The notes: generated from the letters alone by a model not told the origin. Counted from the stretch's first letter, positions 37,253 through 47,336 are shown. The stretch is 64,000 nt of DNA from Haloarcula japonica DSM 6131 (GCF_000336635.1 NZ_AOLY01000035.1:163669-227668), one strand, 5' to 3'. Made by a program: numbers and translations.

Positions 37253-38695
37253 ATGCACGAGAAGTGCGGCGTTGTTGGCATCTCTTTGGAGGACCGTGAC
37301 GCCGCCCGACCGCTTTACTACTCCTTGTACGCGCTCCAGCACCGCGGCCAGGAATCGGCCGGTATCGTCACCCACGACGGATTCCAGCAGTACAGCCACG
37401 TCGAAATGGGACTCGTCGGTGACGCATTCGACCCTGGCGATCTGGAGGCGCTCAACGGCTCGAACGGTATCGGTCACGTCCGATACCCGACTGCCGGGAG
37501 CGTCAACGCCTGCTGTGCCCAGCCGTTCTCCGTCTCGTTCAAGTCGGGGTCGCTGGGACTGTCCCACAACGGGAATCTCGTCAACGCCGACGAGATCGGC
37601 GACGAACTGGCGGACCTCGGCCACGCCTTCACCTCCGATGGCGACACCGAGGTCATCGCCCACGACCTCGCGCGTAATCTCCTCGAGGAGGATCTGGTTC
37701 GGGCTGTCAAGCGAACGATGAACCGCATCCACGGGTCGTACTCGCTGACCATCATGCACGACGAGACGGTTCTCGGCGTGCGCGATCCGGAAGGGAACCG
37801 ACCGCTGTGTATCGGTGAGCTTGAGGATGGCTACGTCCTCGCTTCCGAATCAGCAGCCATCGACACCCTTGACGGCGAGCTGATCCGTGATGTCAAGCCC
37901 GGTGAACTCGTCGTCCTGCACGCCGATGGCACCGGCTACGACACCTATCAGCTCGTCGAACCCGAGAACACGGCCCACTGCTTCTTCGAACACGTTTACT
38001 TCGCGCGACCGGACTCGACCATTGACGAGAACCTCGTCTACGAGGTCCGGCGCGAACTGGGCCGGAAACTCTGGGAGGAGTCCGGCGTCGAATCGGACGT
38101 GGTGTTGCCGGTGCCCGACTCCGGACGGGCCTTCGCTTCGGGCTACGCCGAAGCCGCACAGGACGACGGCTCGGACATCGAGTTCGCCGAGGGGCTGATG
38201 AAAAACCGGTACGTCGGCCGCACGTTCATCATGCCGACTCAGGACGAACGCGAGCGGGCCGTTCGGCTGAAGCTCAACCCCATCAAGTCAACAATCGAGG
38301 GGAAGCGCGTCACCATTATCGACGACTCTATCGTCCGTGGGACCACCTCGACGCAACTGATCCAGTTGCTGAAAGACGCCGGTGCCGAGGAGGTCCACGT
38401 CCGCATCGGTGCGCCGCCAATCGTCGCCCCGTGTTACATGGGTATCGACATGGCCTCCCGCGACGAACTCATCGCTGGAAACCAGTCAGTCGACGAAATC
38501 CGCGATGAGATCGAGGCGGACTCGCTATCGTATCTCTCTATCGACGCCATCGCGGAGACGCTGGAGACGAGCCGCACGGACCTCTGTCTCGGCTGTGTCA
38601 CCGGGGAGTACCCCTACGACATCGAGGGCGAGGAGACGGACCGCGAGGTCGCCCGCCCCGAGATCGGGACCCCATCGAGTCCGGCCGACGACTAG
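37253..38695 (+). CDS. purF: Amidophosphoribosyltransferase PurF
   Basis: First enzyme of purine synthesis. 480 residues. A short propeptide precedes the catalytic Cys 5 (KCGVVG). The glutaminase domain has LQHRGQESAG and GNLVNADE. The PRTase domain has the PRPP loop IIDDSIVRGTTSTQL. C-terminal Cys residues (APCYMG, CLGCVTG) match the iron-sulfur ligands of Bacillus-type PurF, so a [4Fe-4S] cluster is likely. An acidic tail closes the protein. Confidence 0.95.
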   Translation: MHEKCGVVGISLEDRDAARPLYYSLYALQHRGQESAGIVTHDGFQQYSHVEMGLVGDAFDPGDLEALNGSNGIGHVRYPTAGSVNACCAQPFSVSFKSGSLGLSHNGNLVNADEIGDELADLGHAFTSDGDTEVIAHDLARNLLEEDLVRAVKRTMNRIHGSYSLTIMHDETVLGVRDPEGNRPLCIGELEDGYVLASESAAIDTLDGELIRDVKPGELVVLHADGTGYDTYQLVEPENTAHCFFEHVYFARPDSTIDENLVYEVRRELGRKLWEESGVESDVVLPVPDSGRAFASGYAEAAQDDGSDIEFAEGLMKNRYVGRTFIMPTQDERERAVRLKLNPIKSTIEGKRVTIIDDSIVRGTTSTQLIQLLKDAGAEEVHVRIGAPPIVAPCYMGIDMASRDELIAGNQSVDEIRDEIEADSLSYLSIDAIAETLETSRTDLCLGCVTGEYPYDIEGEETDREVARPEIGTPSSPADD

Positions 38696-38751
38696 CGTCG
38701 TCGGTGCTGCACAGCACTACATTTTTGCCCAGTCCGAGCGAGGAGCCGCCA

Positions 38752-39312
38752 ATGCCAGGGCCGTCCTTCCTCGCAACCGACCGAACCGCCCTCCGGTCCC
38801 CGGAGCGAGACGACCTTGACTGGATACAGCGCGTCTTTCACGACGAGAAGGTCTGGGGGCTGGGGACGTACGCCCGCCCGCCGACCGGCGACCAGATGGA
38901 GACCTACTACGAAGAGACGCTTTCCGATGAGGACTCGGTCCATCTGCTGGTCTGTGTCGACCCGGCCGGGAGTCCGGGCCCAGTCGAGGACCGAACCGAG
39001 CCGGTTGGACTCGTCGCCATGACGGACCACGACCCGGAGCGGGGCACAGCCGAACTGGCCTACTGGCTCGATCCGGACGCCTGGGGGCAGGGGTACGCTA
39101 CTGAGGCGGCAGACAGGCTGGTCCAGTATGGCTTCGACCAGCGGGCGCTCCGGAAGTGGGCAGCGAGAATCGTGGGCGGAAACGATCGCTCCGTCGCGGT
39201 GATCGAACGGCTGGGATTCACAAAGGAGGGGACACACCGGGCGGAGTGGTATCTCGACGGCGCGTGGCGAGACATGCTGTGGTTCGGCCTGCTCCGAACA
39301 GAGCGCGACTAG
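38752..39312 (+). CDS. GNAT N-acetyltransferase (RimJ/RimL-like)
   Basis: 186 residues with the acetyl-CoA site WGQGYATEAADRLVQYGF and the RimJ/RimL segment NDRSVAVIERLGFTKEGTHR near the C-terminus, ending WFGLLRTERD. It acetylates a small molecule or a ribosomal or other N-terminus; substrate unknown. No link to purF is evident. Confidence 0.85.
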   Translation: MPGPSFLATDRTALRSPERDDLDWIQRVFHDEKVWGLGTYARPPTGDQMETYYEETLSDEDSVHLLVCVDPAGSPGPVEDRTEPVGLVAMTDHDPERGTAELAYWLDPDAWGQGYATEAADRLVQYGFDQRALRKWAARIVGGNDRSVAVIERLGFTKEGTHRAEWYLDGAWRDMLWFGLLRTERD

Positions 39313-39315
39313 CCC

Positions 39316-39876
39316 TTACCAGACCAGATACAGCATCACGTACACGGCGATCCCCATCGAGAAGGAGATCAGCCACAGCCCCGCGGCCACCTTCCCGGCC
39401 CGCGGGTGGTTCGTCGACGGCAGCTCCGAGACCGGATAGGTGTAGGCCAGCAGCAAGACGTAGTACACCGCCGGGATGGCGATGATGGCAAGCAGGATGT
39501 GGACGGCGAGAAACGGCAGGTAAAAGTAGGTCTCGACAACTGATGGGCCGGTGAAGTCCGTCGGTCCTGCAAGTGTTATCCGGTAGAGGTACAGTACGAG
39601 AAACAGAGCGAACAGTCCGAACGAGGACAGCATCAACTTCCGGTGTCGGGCGACATCGCCGCGGCGTATCGCTCGGATACCGCCGACGATTGTACCGATA
39701 GCGAGAGCGCTGACAACGGCGTTGGCGTGGGGGATCGCCCCGAGAACGCTCGCGGGCGCAGCCGGGAGAGCGGACCGGGGGATCGCCCCGAGAACGGCCC
39801 CGAACACGAGCGCGAGCGACACGGCCGTCAACAGGCCAGTGAGTGCTGGCACGCGATACCGAGCCTGAAGATCCAT
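39316..39876 (-). CDS. DUF420 membrane protein
   Basis: 186 residues with about five transmembrane helices and a His-containing segment AVHILLAIIAIPAVYYVLL. DUF420 occurs near cytochrome oxidase and heme assembly genes in bacteria and archaea; none is adjacent. The ATG at 39876 gives a short polar lead before the first helix. Confidence 0.8.
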   Translation of the reverse strand: MDLQARYRVPALTGLLTAVSLALVFGAVLGAIPRSALPAAPASVLGAIPHANAVVSALAIGTIVGGIRAIRRGDVARHRKLMLSSFGLFALFLVLYLYRITLAGPTDFTGPSVVETYFYLPFLAVHILLAIIAIPAVYYVLLLAYTYPVSELPSTNHPRAGKVAAGLWLISFSMGIAVYVMLYLVW

Positions 39877-39936
39877 ACCACAACTCCGGACTGGACGCAA
39901 AATACGGTTTCGAGTCAGGTACGGCGAGGGGGAGTC

Positions 39937-41472
39937 CTACGTGGTTTTCGCTGCCGGCCGCTCAACGTCGGTTACGTTCAGCCGGACCCGTCCCGTGGAG
40001 TCGTTGGAGAGGGCGGTTTCCCACCCGTGACCGTGTGCGATTTCCCGGATCACGGCGAGATGGAGCCCAACCCCTTCGTCACTGGAGGTGTAGTAGAGTT
40101 CAAACGGTCCCTCCTTTCCCGTCTCCAACGGGGTGCCGTCGTGTTCGAGGGCGAACCCGTCGGCCGTATCCATGATCGTTATTTTGCCAGTGTCGCCCTG
40201 TTCCGTGGCGAACCGGAAGAAGTTCTCCGCGAGCTGGCGCAGCCGGTTGTTGTCGGCCAGTATCGTCTCGGTACAGTCGATTTCGATCGTCGACCCATTG
40301 GTGTCGACCGTCGTCCAGGCGTCCGCCATCACGTCGGAGAGCGTGACTGGTTCGACGGTGTACTGTCTGCCGCCCTGTCGGGCGATCTGCATGAGGTCGT
40401 CGATGAGAAACGACATACGGGTGTGGCTTCGCTGGATGGCGTCGAACTCCTCAGCGGCGTGTTCAGCGGCTAGCAGTTCGACTCGTCCCATCGCCGCCTG
40501 AAGCGGGTTCCGGAGCTCGTGTGAAATTATCTGTGCGAGCTCCCGGAGCCGCTCTTTCTGTCGTTCCAGTTCCGTCGTCCGCTGCTGGAGCGCGTCTTTC
40601 GTCTGGCTCGCGTCGATAGCCAGCGCGATGTTGTGGCCGACCTCTCTGAACGTATCCTGTTCTTCCGTGTCGAAGATGTCGACACGGTCGGCGTACACTC
40701 CGAGGACGCCGTACGAAGTCCCATCGTACACCAGTGGCACAGCGAGAACTCGGGTACAGTCCGTTTCCAGTGCGTCTGTGTCCTCCGTGACCGTTCCTGG
40801 GTCGATGTCTGCAACGACCAGTCGGTCCTCTGACTCGGCGCGGCGCAACGGCTCCGGGACGGTGATGGAGACACGGTCACGCCGTGAGCCCAGCGCTCGA
40901 ACGACCGGCCTGTCGTGCTGACAGGTCACCGTACAGGCCTCGCTGTATCTGGCCGTGCCCGCCAGAACCGCCGTGATATCGCGTTCGATATCCATCCGCG
41001 ACTGTGAGCGGACGAGGGCCTGATTGACCAGCCGGACGGCCTCGTTGAGCTGCTTTCGCTTGTTTGCCCGTTGGCGGGCGGGGCTGGACGCGACGGCGGC
41101 GTCGACCTGTGCCAGCAGTCGCTGGTGGGCGTCGTTCACGGTACTCGGAACGTAGCCGAACACGTCGCGGCTGTACGCTTCGCGGGCGATGTCGCCGTTT
41201 GTCACCTCGGCGAAGAGGACGACCGGGAGTTCGGGATGGCTCTCCCGCAACCGTTCGATAACCGTCAGCCCACCGAGATACTGTGTCCCGTCCAGGTTCT
41301 CCACTTCGCAGTTCGTGACGACGCAGTCCGCGTCGTAATCGCCGAGCGCACATTCCAGATCACGAAGCCCGTCGAACTCGTGGACGGTGAGACCACTGTC
41401 CCGGAGCATCGAAATCGCGGCCCTGTCCTGACTCGGACTGCGGACAAACAGGACGGTGGGCTGTGACTTCAT
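39937..41472 (-). CDS. Hybrid-type sensor histidine kinase with degenerate receiver
   Basis: 511 residues. The N-terminal 120 resemble a HalX-type receiver, but the phosphoacceptor Asp is Asn 54 (CVVTNCEVENL). A GAF domain spans about 150-290, then a coiled-coil linker, HisKA with His 318 in ISHELRNPLQ, and a HATPase with N-box QLAENFFRFA at 415-424 and G2 SSDEGVGLHL. No membrane span: soluble kinase. The GAF domain may bind a small ligand. It diverges from the TrmB-like gene. No response regulator is adjacent. Confidence 0.85.
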   Translation of the reverse strand: MKSQPTVLFVRSPSQDRAAISMLRDSGLTVHEFDGLRDLECALGDYDADCVVTNCEVENLDGTQYLGGLTVIERLRESHPELPVVLFAEVTNGDIAREAYSRDVFGYVPSTVNDAHQRLLAQVDAAVASSPARQRANKRKQLNEAVRLVNQALVRSQSRMDIERDITAVLAGTARYSEACTVTCQHDRPVVRALGSRRDRVSITVPEPLRRAESEDRLVVADIDPGTVTEDTDALETDCTRVLAVPLVYDGTSYGVLGVYADRVDIFDTEEQDTFREVGHNIALAIDASQTKDALQQRTTELERQKERLRELAQIISHELRNPLQAAMGRVELLAAEHAAEEFDAIQRSHTRMSFLIDDLMQIARQGGRQYTVEPVTLSDVMADAWTTVDTNGSTIEIDCTETILADNNRLRQLAENFFRFATEQGDTGKITIMDTADGFALEHDGTPLETGKEGPFELYYTSSDEGVGLHLAVIREIAHGHGWETALSNDSTGRVRLNVTDVERPAAKTT

Positions 41473-41604
41473 CACCCTTCCGAGGAGATACATACATAAA
41501 GAAGTTACACCCTAACTATCGCTACTGGTGACATTTCCCGTCCCAGCGACGCTCTCTCCCAATTTAGGGGACGATTTATACACGTGGCACCGAATTCTCT
41601 GCTG

Positions 41605-42354
41605 ATGGCACAATCGGGACTGGAAACCCATCGGACCCGGTCGGCAGTCATCGATGCGATGCAATCACTTATTCACAGTGCTGAGGAGAGTCTGACGATT
41701 GCGGTCCCGAAATCGGCCCTCCCTGAGTTTGTGCCGCAACTCAGCGCTGCAATCGAGCGGGATGTGCTGGTGCTGTTGCTAGTCTACGGCGATGAGACAG
41801 CCCCAACACCCGCATACGAGGACATCGCCACGGCGGTGAGGACAATCGAGAGCGGAATTACCCCACTGCTTGTGACCGCTGATATGCAGCGTGGACTCAC
41901 GGGACATTCCGGACTGCTGACTGGCTCGACGACGGACTATCAGGCGACCGAGTTCGATAACGAGAATCTCGCACACGATGAGTTCACGATGTTTCTCGGC
42001 AGTCACTGGCTGATGGGGACGGAATGCTACATCGCCGACGTATGTGTGTTCCCACGGACGTTTTCCGCGTTCCAGTTCGCGGTGCTTGCGGCGGCGCTAG
42101 CCCTGCGTGAGGGAACGCCGATCACTGCTCGCGCTCGGGTACTCTCGACGGCGGACCGCACTGAGACGACGATAGCAGGACCAGTAATAAACGCCCGGCA
42201 GAGTATCGTCTATCCCGCGTCGAGTAAGAACCCAGCCGAACGGTCGCTCACCATCGAAACCGATTCCGGACCGGTCACTGTCGGCGGGTCAGGTGCAACA
42301 AGAGAGGTCTACGAGTGTCACGAAATCACACTGGACAGGGCTGATGACGAATAA
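41605..42354 (+). CDS. TrmB-like sugar-sensing domain protein lacking HTH
   Basis: 249 residues resembling the C-terminal sugar-binding half of haloarchaeal TrmB (EESLTIAVPKSALPEFVPQL, HDEFTMFLGSHWLMG). The N-terminal HTH is absent and the start at 41605 lies 28 bases from TTTATAC at 41574-41580, so it is a complete leaderless gene. It may sense a sugar without binding DNA or act with another factor. The gene diverges from the histidine kinase gene. Confidence 0.68.
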   Translation: MAQSGLETHRTRSAVIDAMQSLIHSAEESLTIAVPKSALPEFVPQLSAAIERDVLVLLLVYGDETAPTPAYEDIATAVRTIESGITPLLVTADMQRGLTGHSGLLTGSTTDYQATEFDNENLAHDEFTMFLGSHWLMGTECYIADVCVFPRTFSAFQFAVLAAALALREGTPITARARVLSTADRTETTIAGPVINARQSIVYPASSKNPAERSLTIETDSGPVTVGGSGATREVYECHEITLDRADDE

Positions 42355-42410
42355 CACAGCGTGAAGACCGCTATACTACGTAAAAATCAGCGGTAGTGTG
42401 TCGACCGTCG

Positions 42411-44684
42411 CTACTGGAAGGTGCGGCTGGCCGTGCTCTCGTCGGTGACGCCGGGTTCGGCCCGGTCGAAGCGCTGCTCGATCTCGTCGTAGCGCTCGCG
42501 GGTCTCCTCGGTGACGCTGGGGCCGACTTCGGAGAGCGCGTGCTCGAAGTGGTCCATCGTCACGCGGACGTTACTGACGCTATCGCCGATTTCCTCGGGG
42601 TCCACGCTGTTGATGAACTCCCGGGTCGCAGCCATCGACGCCTCGCGGGCGACCGCTTCGATGTCCGCGCCGACGTAGCCGTCCGTTCGACTGGCCAGTT
42701 CGTCGAGGTCGACGCCGTCGGCCAGCGGCTTGCTACGGGTGTGGACCTGGAAGATGGCGCGCCGGGCTTCCTCGTCCGGGACGGGCACGTGAACGTGCCT
42801 GTCGAGTCGGCCGGGGCGCAGAAGCGCGTCGTCGATGAGGTCCGGCCGGTTCGTGGTCGCGACGACCACGACGTTCTCCATCTCCTCGATGCCGTCCAGT
42901 TCCGTCAGGAGCTGGGAGACGACGCGTTCGCCGACGCCGGAGTCGGTCGTGCCGCCGCCACGTTCGCCGGCGATGGAGTCGATCTCGTCGAAAAACACCA
43001 CGGTCGGGGCGTTCTCGCGGGCCTTGCTGAACACTTCGCGGACGCCCTTTTCGGACTCGCCGACGAACTTGTTCAGGAGTTCCGGCCCCTTCACGGAGAT
43101 GAAGTTAGACTGGGCCTCGTTGGCGACGGCTTTCGCCAGCAGCGTCTTCCCGGTGCCGGGCGGGCCGTACATCAGTACGCCCTTTGCGGCTTCCAGATCC
43201 ATCGACTCGAACACGTCCTCGTACTCCAGGGGCCACTGGATGGTCTCCCGGAGCCGCTCCTTGGTGCCTTCGAGGCCACCGACGGAGTCCCAGGTGACGT
43301 CCGGGACTTCGACGAAGACCTCACGGAGTGCGGAGGGCTCGATGCCCTTCATCGCCTCACGGAAGTCCGTATCACTGATCTCCAGCCGCTCCAGCACCTC
43401 GGCATCGATCTCGTCGGATTCGAGGTCGAGTTCGGGGCGGATACGTCGGAGTGCGTTCATCGCGCTCTCTTTCGTGAGGGTCGCGAGGTCAGCGCCGACG
43501 AAGCCGTGGGTATTCTCGGCGTAGTTCTCAATGTCGATCTCTTCGGAGAGGGGCATCCCGCGGGTGTGGACCTGCAGGATCTCCTTGCGGCCCTCCTTGT
43601 CCGGGACGCCGATCTCGATCTCGCGGTCGAAGCGGCCACCACGGCGCAGCGCCGGGTCGATAGCGTCGACCCGGTTGGTCGCGCCGATGACGATGACCTG
43701 CCCGCGCTCTTCGAGCCCGTCCATTAGGCTGAGCAGTTGGGCGACGACGCGGCGCTCCACGTCGCCCTGGGTCTCACCGCGCTTGGGGGCGATTGAGTCG
43801 ATCTCGTCGATGAAGACGATAGCGGGGGAGTTCTCCGAAGCCTCGTCGAAGACTTCGCGGAGTTGCTCCTCACTCTCGCCGTAGTACTTCGACATGATCT
43901 CCGGGCCGGAGATGGTAGTGAAGTACGCGTCGATCTCGTTGGCGACGGCCTTGGCCATCAGCGTCTTGCCGGTACCGGGCGGGCCGTGCAGGAGGACGCC
44001 CTTCGGCGGTTCGATGCCGAGCTGCTGGAACAGTTCGGGGTGGCGCATCGGCAGCTCGATCATCTCGCGGACCTGTTCGAGCTCGCGGTCGAGGCCGCCG
44101 ATGTCCTCGTAGGTCACGTCGGGCGTGTCGCTCGCTTCGGGCGCGCCCTCGCCGCTGTGGACCTGCTCGGCGGGCATCTCGCTGACCTGGATGTCCGTGG
44201 AGTCGGTCACGACGACCGTGCCGGAGGGCTCGGTCTCGGCGATCTTCAGCGGGATCTTCTGGCCGGACATCGAGGAGAGCGGCCCGAGACCGAAGCTGAC
44301 GGGAACCGTCTGGCCTTGCGTGACGGCCTGCCCGCTGAGGTTGTTGCGGATCATCGGGCCGACGTTGCCCCGAACCCGGAGGTTCTGGGGCAGGGCGACG
44401 GTGACCGAGGTCGCGGGGTTGACATCGGCCTTTTCGATGTTGACTGGGTCGTCGATACCGACGTTGGCCTCCTGACGAAGCTGCCCGTCAATGCGAACGA
44501 TACCCTTCCCCTCGTCCTCGGGGTAGCCGGGCCAGACCCGGGCGACCGCGCGGCTGTCTTGTTTCCCTTCGAGAACGATGTAGTCGCCGTTCTCGAGTTC
44601 GAGTTCGTCCATCGCGGCGCGGTCGATAGCCGCGAGGCCACGGCCGGCGTCTTTCTGTTTGAGTGGTTTAACAGTAAGTCTCAT
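42411..44684 (-). CDS. Cdc48/VAT-type AAA ATPase (paralog 2)
   Basis: 757-residue tandem AAA+ ATPase. The N-domain starts [15 protein letters not shown]. Walker A GPPGTGKT near 234 and 507, Walker B IVFIDEID and VVFFDEID, and the arginine-finger segments follow. The tail after D2 is acidic and Arg-rich. The start overlaps the stop of the Hsp20-like gene by one base, so the two are coupled. It is longer than paralog 1 at 29197-31314. Expected role is substrate unfolding for the proteasome. Confidence 0.93.
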   Translation of the reverse strand: MRLTVKPLKQKDAGRGLAAIDRAAMDELELENGDYIVLEGKQDSRAVARVWPGYPEDEGKGIVRIDGQLRQEANVGIDDPVNIEKADVNPATSVTVALPQNLRVRGNVGPMIRNNLSGQAVTQGQTVPVSFGLGPLSSMSGQKIPLKIAETEPSGTVVVTDSTDIQVSEMPAEQVHSGEGAPEASDTPDVTYEDIGGLDRELEQVREMIELPMRHPELFQQLGIEPPKGVLLHGPPGTGKTLMAKAVANEIDAYFTTISGPEIMSKYYGESEEQLREVFDEASENSPAIVFIDEIDSIAPKRGETQGDVERRVVAQLLSLMDGLEERGQVIVIGATNRVDAIDPALRRGGRFDREIEIGVPDKEGRKEILQVHTRGMPLSEEIDIENYAENTHGFVGADLATLTKESAMNALRRIRPELDLESDEIDAEVLERLEISDTDFREAMKGIEPSALREVFVEVPDVTWDSVGGLEGTKERLRETIQWPLEYEDVFESMDLEAAKGVLMYGPPGTGKTLLAKAVANEAQSNFISVKGPELLNKFVGESEKGVREVFSKARENAPTVVFFDEIDSIAGERGGGTTDSGVGERVVSQLLTELDGIEEMENVVVVATTNRPDLIDDALLRPGRLDRHVHVPVPDEEARRAIFQVHTRSKPLADGVDLDELASRTDGYVGADIEAVAREASMAATREFINSVDPEEIGDSVSNVRVTMDHFEHALSEVGPSVTEETRERYDEIEQRFDRAEPGVTDESTASRTFQ

Positions 44685-44929
44685 CAGTAATCTCCCTCGC
44701 GCTCTGACAGTTCGATAGTGAGAACCCCGTGATTGATAAACGCTCGTGCGTCACCGGCAGGGATCTCCTGTTCGTGTTGATGGCCGTCAGCGACGACGAT
44801 GACGGTCCCGTCGACCACATCGACACTCGCATCGGCAGCGGGTCCCACGTCCGCCGCGAGCACGACGCTGTCGTCGTACTCGAATCGGCGGAGGGGCGTC
44901 TCGTCGAACAACTGCTGTTCTGAAGTCAT
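44684..44929 (-). CDS. Hsp20-like small protein (DUF7127-like)
   Basis: 81 residues with the alpha-crystallin-like beta pattern: [13 protein letters not shown], then [14 protein letters not shown] and [12 protein letters not shown]. It resembles haloarchaeal proteins called DUF7127 or Hsp20-like. Cytoplasmic. Its stop overlaps the Cdc48 start, so it is the first gene of the operon and may act as a chaperone or adaptor for it. Confidence 0.75.
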   Translation of the reverse strand: MTSEQQLFDETPLRRFEYDDSVVLAADVGPAADASVDVVDGTVIVVADGHQHEQEIPAGDARAFINHGVLTIELSEREGDY

Positions 44930-44950
44930 GCTAACTCAAAGTAAGCGTGG

Positions 44951-44963
44951 TAAGTATATAAAC
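44951..44963 (-). promoter_or_regulatory. Promoter of the Hsp20-like/cdc48 operon
   Basis: Minus-strand TTTATATACTTA centred 28 bases before the ATG at 44929. A strong leaderless-type TATA box. No heat-shock-like motif is evident. Confidence 0.7.
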
Positions 44964-45076
44964 CTATCGCCGAAATACGCTGTACGGCGGGAAAAATATT
45001 GGAGTTGCTTGAATGCGGTTCACACCTATTCTGGGCGCGCCAACCTTTTATCCACACCGCTTCCAAACGGTGTCGC

Positions 45077-45853
45077 ATGAACTGGGTCGACCACGACGGG
45101 CGAGTCACAGCGTACAGAGAGACACAGTCTGCTGCTTCGGGGCCGACGGCGCTGTACGTCCACGGTAGCGGTGCGACACATCGCGTGTGGGGCCGCCAGT
45201 ACGCCCCATCCGGACCGACTCATCCCGCTGTCGCGCTGGACCTGTCCGGGCACGGTGAATCCGACGATATCGACGCCGATGCCGGGACGGCGACACTCGA
45301 CGCATACGCGGACGACGTGGTCGCTGTGGGGCGGGAGACGGACGCGGACGTGCTGGTCGGCAATTCGCTAGGTGGGGCCGTCGCCCAGTGGGTCGCACTG
45401 GAGCGAGACTGGACGCCCGAAGCGGTGGTGCTGCTTGGAACCGGCCCCGAACTGCCGGTGTTTGAGGGGTTGCAGGAATGGCTGGCAAACGACTGGGACC
45501 GCGCCGTCAAGTTCCTGCACGAACGGGACCGCCTGTTCCACGACACCGACCACGACGCCATCTCCCGCTCCCGCGAGCAGATGGAAGCAGTCGGGCAGGC
45601 GGTGACCCGCCGCGACTTCATGACGTGTCACGGTTTCGACGTACAGCACCGACTAGGCGAGATTAACGTTCCTGTGCTGGCCGTCTGTGGCGAGCACGAC
45701 AAACTGACTCCCCGTGCGTATCACGAGACGTTGGCCCACGAGGTCTCCGACGGCGAGGTGTCGTTCGTCCCCGACGCCGCACACCTTGCAATGGTCGAAC
45801 AACACGAGACGTTCAACGACATTCTGAGGGAGTTCATCGAAGACACAGCCTGA
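45077..45853 (+). CDS. Alpha/beta hydrolase
   Basis: 258 residues with the nucleophile elbow GNSLGG (Ser in LVGNSLGGAVAQW), oxyanion region VHGSGATHR, Asp in CGEHDKLTP and His in DAAHLAMVEQ, a complete triad. The substrate is unknown; it could be a lipase, esterase or the missing MenH-like step, but no motif specific to MenH is seen. ATG at 45077, 28 bases from CTTTTATCC, so leaderless. Confidence 0.87.
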   Translation: MNWVDHDGRVTAYRETQSAASGPTALYVHGSGATHRVWGRQYAPSGPTHPAVALDLSGHGESDDIDADAGTATLDAYADDVVAVGRETDADVLVGNSLGGAVAQWVALERDWTPEAVVLLGTGPELPVFEGLQEWLANDWDRAVKFLHERDRLFHDTDHDAISRSREQMEAVGQAVTRRDFMTCHGFDVQHRLGEINVPVLAVCGEHDKLTPRAYHETLAHEVSDGEVSFVPDAAHLAMVEQHETFNDILREFIEDTA

Positions 45854-45872
45854 GCGGAACGCGACTGGGGAG

Positions 45873-46559
45873 TTATTCTCCGGGGTACACCCACGGGCCG
45901 AGTGCGAAAAACAGCAGGGCGATAGCGAGCATCGCCCGTGGGCCAGCCCGGAAGAACGCCGTCGGTGCGATGACGGCGACGGCTTGTACAACACCCATCG
46001 GGATGGCGTATTTCGGTCCCGGCTTTGGATAGTCGAAGGGCGCAATCATCGCGAACGAGAGGGCGAGTGCGCCGATACTCAACACAAGCGGGTTCGTAAT
46101 ACCACTCAGATACGCCGTCGCGATGATGATACTCCCGAGCGTGTTCGGCATACCCGGCCGCTCGTCGGGTGCGTCGAAATACGTCGAGTAGAACGCCGTT
46201 CTGACGATTGAACACACGACGTACGCAGAGGCGAGCAGGGCGAGGCCCACGAACACAGCCGGATGGGCGGATTCGATACCGCCGTAGGCGTCCGTCAACA
46301 GTACGTACAGAAAGAGGCTCGGTGTCGCGCCGAAGGAGACCACGTCAGTCACAGAGTCGAGCAGCGGACCGACCGCCGAACTGTCGCCGTTCCGGGCGAC
46401 GATCCCGTCAATCGCGTCGGCGATAACTGCCAGCAGAATGAGCCGAGCGGCCAGATGCGGATCGGTGAAGGCGATGGCTCCGGCGACGAAGCCGACGACG
46501 GCGTTGAACAACGTCACCGTGTCGGCGACACTGAGTCGTCGGCGTATCTCGAAGCCCAT
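45873..46559 (-). CDS. pssA: Archaetidylserine synthase (CDP-alcohol phosphatidyltransferase)
   Basis: 228-residue integral membrane enzyme with the full CDP-alcohol signature: Asp 48, Asp 51, Gly 52, Ala 55, Arg 56, Gly 64, Asp 68 and Asp 72 (DAIDGIVAR to LLDSVTD). About six transmembrane helices. Haloarchaeal PssA makes archaetidylserine, precursor of archaetidylethanolamine, and is needed for lipid anchoring of archaeosortase substrates. TATA TTCATATACG on the minus strand lies about 28 bases before the ATG. Confidence 0.88.
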   Translation of the reverse strand: MGFEIRRRLSVADTVTLFNAVVGFVAGAIAFTDPHLAARLILLAVIADAIDGIVARNGDSSAVGPLLDSVTDVVSFGATPSLFLYVLLTDAYGGIESAHPAVFVGLALLASAYVVCSIVRTAFYSTYFDAPDERPGMPNTLGSIIIATAYLSGITNPLVLSIGALALSFAMIAPFDYPKPGPKYAIPMGVVQAVAVIAPTAFFRAGPRAMLAIALLFFALGPWVYPGE

Positions 46560-46630
46560 GGTTCCCCGGTGTGCCAGGGCGTATATGAAGGACTCGAAAC
46601 CGAACGCCCTGCAGTGCCGACGGCCGAACG

Positions 46631-47323
46631 TTACTCATCCGGGAGGTCGTGTCCGATGCGGAAGCGAGCAACGGTGGCGAGCGTCCCAACGACGAGAACG
46701 ACCAGTTCCCAGCCGCTCCGGGCGATGGGGAACACGCGGTCGACGGTTTCGGGTTCCGGCTGTCCCGGATTGGGATCGACGCCCGTGCTCATCTGTACCT
46801 CGCTGGAGTTACCCATCGACTGTGTGGTCGACCCGCCGCTCCCGCCCGTGCCGGTACCACCGGAACCCTGAGCGGGCGGCTCGGGCAGTTCGACGAACGT
46901 CTGGACGATGCCGCGCTGGCTCGACAGCTCTAGGTGGCCGCTGAGCTGATAGAACTGGTCGTACAGCGGCCAGAAGAGGTTCGCGCCGCCCGTAATCAGG
47001 TCCAGCAGTACGTGACCTACCGCGTACACCACGACACAGAACCAACTGACTCGTACACCGTAGGCCCCCCAGCGGCCCTTGATATACGATTCGTCACGCA
47101 CGTATAGGTCGATTCCGATGAGGAGCGCCAGCACCGCCGGGATGACGAGGTTCGTCGTCGCGGCCCGGTGACCGGCCTGCCAGTAAAGCCCGAGGAACGC
47201 GTCTATGTCGGGGAATGTGACGACGAGTATCGACAGGAGGAGCGACCGCTTATCGAATGCAGCACCCAGCAGCGTTGCAGCGAGTAACCCAACAAAGGCG
47301 TAGTGAACAACCAGCGAAGGCAT
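46631..47323 (-). CDS. Membrane-bound metal-dependent hydrolase (DUF457/YdjM-like)
   Basis: 230 residues with about four transmembrane helices and conserved His/Asp residues in the family pattern: HYAFVGLLAA, TFPDIDAFLG, GHVLLDLITGG. A Gly/Ser-rich outer loop (about 150-190) separates the last helix. The family (YdjM) was linked to the LexA regulon in bacteria. The substrate is unknown. It lies 70 bases upstream of pssA in transcription. Confidence 0.8.
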   Translation of the reverse strand: MPSLVVHYAFVGLLAATLLGAAFDKRSLLLSILVVTFPDIDAFLGLYWQAGHRAATTNLVIPAVLALLIGIDLYVRDESYIKGRWGAYGVRVSWFCVVVYAVGHVLLDLITGGANLFWPLYDQFYQLSGHLELSSQRGIVQTFVELPEPPAQGSGGTGTGGSGGSTTQSMGNSSEVQMSTGVDPNPGQPEPETVDRVFPIARSGWELVVLVVGTLATVARFRIGHDLPDE

Positions 47324-47336
47324 AAAGATATCAATA

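Noticed and set aside
39643..40473. 276-residue plus-strand open frame
   Set aside because: Antisense to the DUF420 gene and the histidine kinase; no recognisable motif.
42396..43727. 443-residue plus-strand open frame
   Set aside because: Antisense to the Cdc48 gene, whose motifs are clear. Composition is a mirror of the ATPase codons.
45077..45853. MenH assignment for the alpha/beta hydrolase
   Set aside because: Only generic hydrolase motifs are visible and it is 36 kb from the men genes.
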